From Solibacillus sp. FSL R7-0668 (GTDB lineage: Bacteria > Bacillota > Bacilli > Bacillales_A > Planococcaceae): DNA of 64,000 nucleotides. Shown piece by piece: positions 61,813 to 64,000 of the stretch. The DNA lies in the NCBI RefSeq assembly GCF_038006205.1, contig NZ_JBBOUU010000001.1, forward strand, positions 2,048,001-2,112,000, in the 5' to 3' direction. The translations under genes were made by a program, and so were the position numbers. The notes beneath the pieces were generated by a model that was not told the DNA's origin, made no database searches, and saw only the letters and a program-made list of their open reading frames with translations. How positions within the stretch are numbered: the first letter of the stretch is position 1; the number at the start of each line of letters is the position of its first letter.

Positions 61813-63762
61813 TTGAGCGTACAAAGATACCATGTGATTGGACAGGAACATTGCACTTTTTACATATACAGCGCTACAAATGAGTGGTTTTTATTTAGTG
61901 GTATACCTACCACCATGAAGTCGCTTCCATCAAAATTTGTCCTTGACGAACAGACAGGCTTTTTTACGACTACATTTGAAACCACTATCCCTGAGCGCTA
62001 TTTTGTGTATTGCCACATTGCACTAGACTTGCGCGGCTTTGATGTTGAAACCGTGCAACTTCAAGCCGAAAAAATCTTTTTCCAACAGCTATACACAAAG
62101 CAACAAGAACAGCAATTGGCGATTTCAGAAATTATGATTGCACTCAATTCCGACTTAAAAATCAAGCCGCTGCTACAAAAAATTATGGAATACTCACTAG
62201 AAGCCATCCCGTCAATTGACCGAGGATTTGTTATGCTATTTGACGAGAAGGAAAATCGTTTATTTACCGTTGCTAAAAAAGGTACGACTGATTCAATTTT
62301 TAACTACTCGCCTTCAAGTGGTGAAGGGATTGCGGGTTACACATTTCAAACTGGGGAATCAGGCATTTATGATATAAACGCAGCACAAAAAATTATGTGG
62401 AATATTTCACATCAAAATGCCCTTGCCCTTGAACATGCGTTAAGTGATAATGCATCAAAAAACCTCATCACGATGGCGGTACCCATTTTTTCAGACACTC
62501 GTAAATTCGGTATTATGATTGTTCATCAGTATTCAAATAAAATGCCTTTTCAGTTTCGCGATTTACAGCTTTTAAAAAGTTTCGCATCACAAGCGGCCGT
62601 AGCATTAAAAAATGCGGAAGCCTATGAGCAAATCGAACAGTTGAATCGTGATTATGAGCACAATAACACGATTCATCAGCTGTTTTTAGATCTCACATTG
62701 CATAATGCCAATGAATCGCTCATTTTAGAACAAACAATCGCTCTCTTACAGCGTGATATTCACTATGTAAACTTACTTAATCGCGATACGTTTCCATCTG
62801 ATTATACAGTCAATCAATTAAAGTCGATTACTGAACCAAGCATCCATTTACTTCCGCAAAAGACATATGTTTATCCAGTTAAAAATGAACATCAAATTTT
62901 TGGTTTTCTATTATTTGAGACGGAGCACCCAATTGAAGCAGATGATAAACGAATTCTCGAAAACGCGAGTATTAGTTTGGCGTTAATGGCCATACAATTT
63001 CAAGTGAAAAGCCAAACGAGCTTCAAGGAACGTTTCGAATTATTTCAACACATTTTAGCAGGACAAGCACCCTTACTAGATCCTCGCTATGAGGATTTGC
63101 ATTTAACTATCTATGTACCAACATTTTGCATCGTTATAAAAATTAGCAATTTTACGAACTGGCATGTTGTGCAATTTATTGAACACTTGACTCATTACTA
63201 CCCGTCTCATCCTTTTATTTTTACACAGGCGGATCAAGTCGTTTGGGTTATTCAGGCTAACGAGGCTTTTCGAGAAAAATTACTTCAACAATTACCTACC
63301 CATTTAGAAGGCTGGGTACAATTCCATCAGCAGCCGATTATGATTGGTGTCGGTACAATTCAAGAAAACTTATTAAAAATCAGTACAAGCTTCAATGAAA
63401 GTGAACATGCTATTCGCCATCATCAAAAAACGGGTATAGGTATCTCGATTGTGCGTTACGAGGAAATCGGCATAAATCGCCTGTTTGGTAATCATGCGAG
63501 TGAAGATATTCAAAACTTTATAACCCAGGTGCTGGAGCCATTAATAAAGAAAAAAGATTCTGTCCTGCTTGATACACTGATTTGTTATGTAGAACATAAT
63601 CGATCCATCTTAAAAACATCTGAAGCGCTGCATATTCACCAAAATACGCTCTATCATCGTTTGCAGCGTATCGAACAATTAACAAAACGTTCTTTAAATG
63701 AGCCCGATCAATTATTGGAGCTTACATTAGCACTGCATTTATTTCGGACATATGCACAATAA
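61813..63762 (+). CDS. GAF-domain transcriptional regulator with PucR-type HTH
   Basis: 649 residues from TTG 61813, ten bases after AAGGAG; the GTG at 61804 overlaps the site. N-terminal segment, a GAF domain (about residues 110-270; FVMLFDEKENRLFTVAKKGT, VPIFSDTRKFGIMIVHQYSN), a second sensor-like region (about 280-400), and a C-terminal PucR/CdaR helix-turn-helix (VEHNRSILKTSEALHIHQNT, then LYHRLQRIEQLT). Divergent from the MFS-amidohydrolase operon; likely its activator, sensing substrate through GAF (inference). Confidence 0.88.
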   Translation: MSVQRYHVIGQEHCTFYIYSATNEWFLFSGIPTTMKSLPSKFVLDEQTGFFTTTFETTIPERYFVYCHIALDLRGFDVETVQLQAEKIFFQQLYTKQQEQQLAISEIMIALNSDLKIKPLLQKIMEYSLEAIPSIDRGFVMLFDEKENRLFTVAKKGTTDSIFNYSPSSGEGIAGYTFQTGESGIYDINAAQKIMWNISHQNALALEHALSDNASKNLITMAVPIFSDTRKFGIMIVHQYSNKMPFQFRDLQLLKSFASQAAVALKNAEAYEQIEQLNRDYEHNNTIHQLFLDLTLHNANESLILEQTIALLQRDIHYVNLLNRDTFPSDYTVNQLKSITEPSIHLLPQKTYVYPVKNEHQIFGFLLFETEHPIEADDKRILENASISLALMAIQFQVKSQTSFKERFELFQHILAGQAPLLDPRYEDLHLTIYVPTFCIVIKISNFTNWHVVQFIEHLTHYYPSHPFIFTQADQVVWVIQANEAFREKLLQQLPTHLEGWVQFHQQPIMIGVGTIQENLLKISTSFNESEHAIRHHQKTGIGISIVRYEEIGINRLFGNHASEDIQNFITQVLEPLIKKKDSVLLDTLICYVEHNRSILKTSEALHIHQNTLYHRLQRIEQLTKRSLNEPDQLLELTLALHLFRTYAQ

Positions 63763-63803
63763 AAACACCACAAACGCTTATTATGGTGCGTTTGTGGTGT
63801 TTT
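63762..63803. terminator. Bidirectional terminator
   Basis: Perfect 16-bp stem AAAACACCACAAACGC / GCGTTTGTGGTGTTTT, 10-base loop, between the convergent regulator and leuD. Confidence 0.9.
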
Positions 63804-63807
63804 ATCG

Positions 63808-64000
63808 TTAATAAGCTACTCGATTTTTCTCATAAGCTGCGATTTGGTCTTCGTATTGGAAGGTTAACGAAATTTCATCCCAGCCGTTCAGTAGCATTTC
63901 TTTATAGTATGGATCAATTGTAAATGAATATGTTTTACCATAGTCCGTTGTAACGGTTTGTGCTTCTAAATTGACTTCGATTGCTTGTGCCTCGGCGATT
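63808..64000 (-). CDS. leuD: 3-isopropylmalate dehydratase small subunit, C-terminal part
   Basis: Last 63 codons only; the gene runs off the window's right end. YSFTIDPYYKEMLLNGWDEI and LTFQYEDQIAAYEKNR are diagnostic of LeuD, which with LeuC isomerises isopropylmalate in leucine synthesis. Probably the last gene of a leu operon transcribed toward the regulator; the end meets the shared terminator. Confidence 0.9.
   Translation of the reverse strand, partial: IAEAQAIEVNLEAQTVTTDYGKTYSFTIDPYYKEMLLNGWDEISLTFQYEDQIAAYEKNRVAY

Overview
The window is low-GC Firmicute DNA from a spore-forming member of the Bacillales, most likely the Planococcaceae (Lysinibacillus/Solibacillus type). The pointers are a gerA-type germinant receptor operon, an S-layer-homology (SLH) protein, a SigV/RsiV pair, YidC2, the ypjP-thyA-dfrA neighbourhood also found in Bacillus subtilis, dense AGGAGG-type ribosome binding sites, many GTG/TTG starts and many short bidirectional terminators. 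The genus is inferred. The sequence shows no rRNA, tRNA, CRISPR array or prophage.

Layout. 0.2-5 kb: a hemolysin III-like membrane protein, a tartrate/isopropylmalate-type dehydrogenase, then a BMP-family lipoprotein and a chemoreceptor in one operon. 5-14 kb: the dfrA-thyA-ypjP region, broken up by an island. A complete thyA next to dfrA is followed by a 706-residue SEC-C/CHAT-protease protein, a decayed gene, an FtsX-like membrane protein, a 23-codon ORF, a broken second SEC-C gene, and the first 47 codons of a different, truncated thyA. Beyond it lie a methyltransferase, two hypothetical genes and ypjP. 14-31 kb: mostly core genes (nucleoid-associated protein, M3 peptidase, cardiolipin synthase, a second-type RsgA behind a leader-peptide attenuator, GNAT, DUF2252, an SgrR-like regulator divergent from an MFS transporter, nitroreductase, FMN reductase, YidC2). 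Two short structured or small-ORF loci sit at 14.2-14.65 kb.

31.8-39 kb: a siderophore-uptake locus (binding protein, two permeases, ATPase, esterase) with a Fur box, and its probable AraC-type regulator with a second Fur box. The two are now separated by an IS4-family element with 11-bp target duplications, which abuts the operon promoter. 39-48 kb: two ECF sigma/anti-sigma modules, an FAD-linked oxidase, a TraB/GumN-type protein and the SLH protein. 48-52 kb: the germinant receptor operon. 52-59 kb: an oligopeptide ABC importer with unusual architecture. The binding lipoprotein is circularly permuted, both permeases carry large N-terminal extensions, and a fused double ATPase is transcribed divergently. 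59-64 kb: an AbgB-like amidohydrolase and MFS transporter operon opposite a GAF/PucR-type regulator, then the end of leuD.

The best candidates for something undescribed are, in order: the permuted peptide-binding protein with its enlarged permeases; the thyA-linked SEC-C/CHAT island, which looks like a small defence-type cassette slot with turnover; the attenuator in front of rsgA; and the structured intergenic RNA near 14.45 kb.
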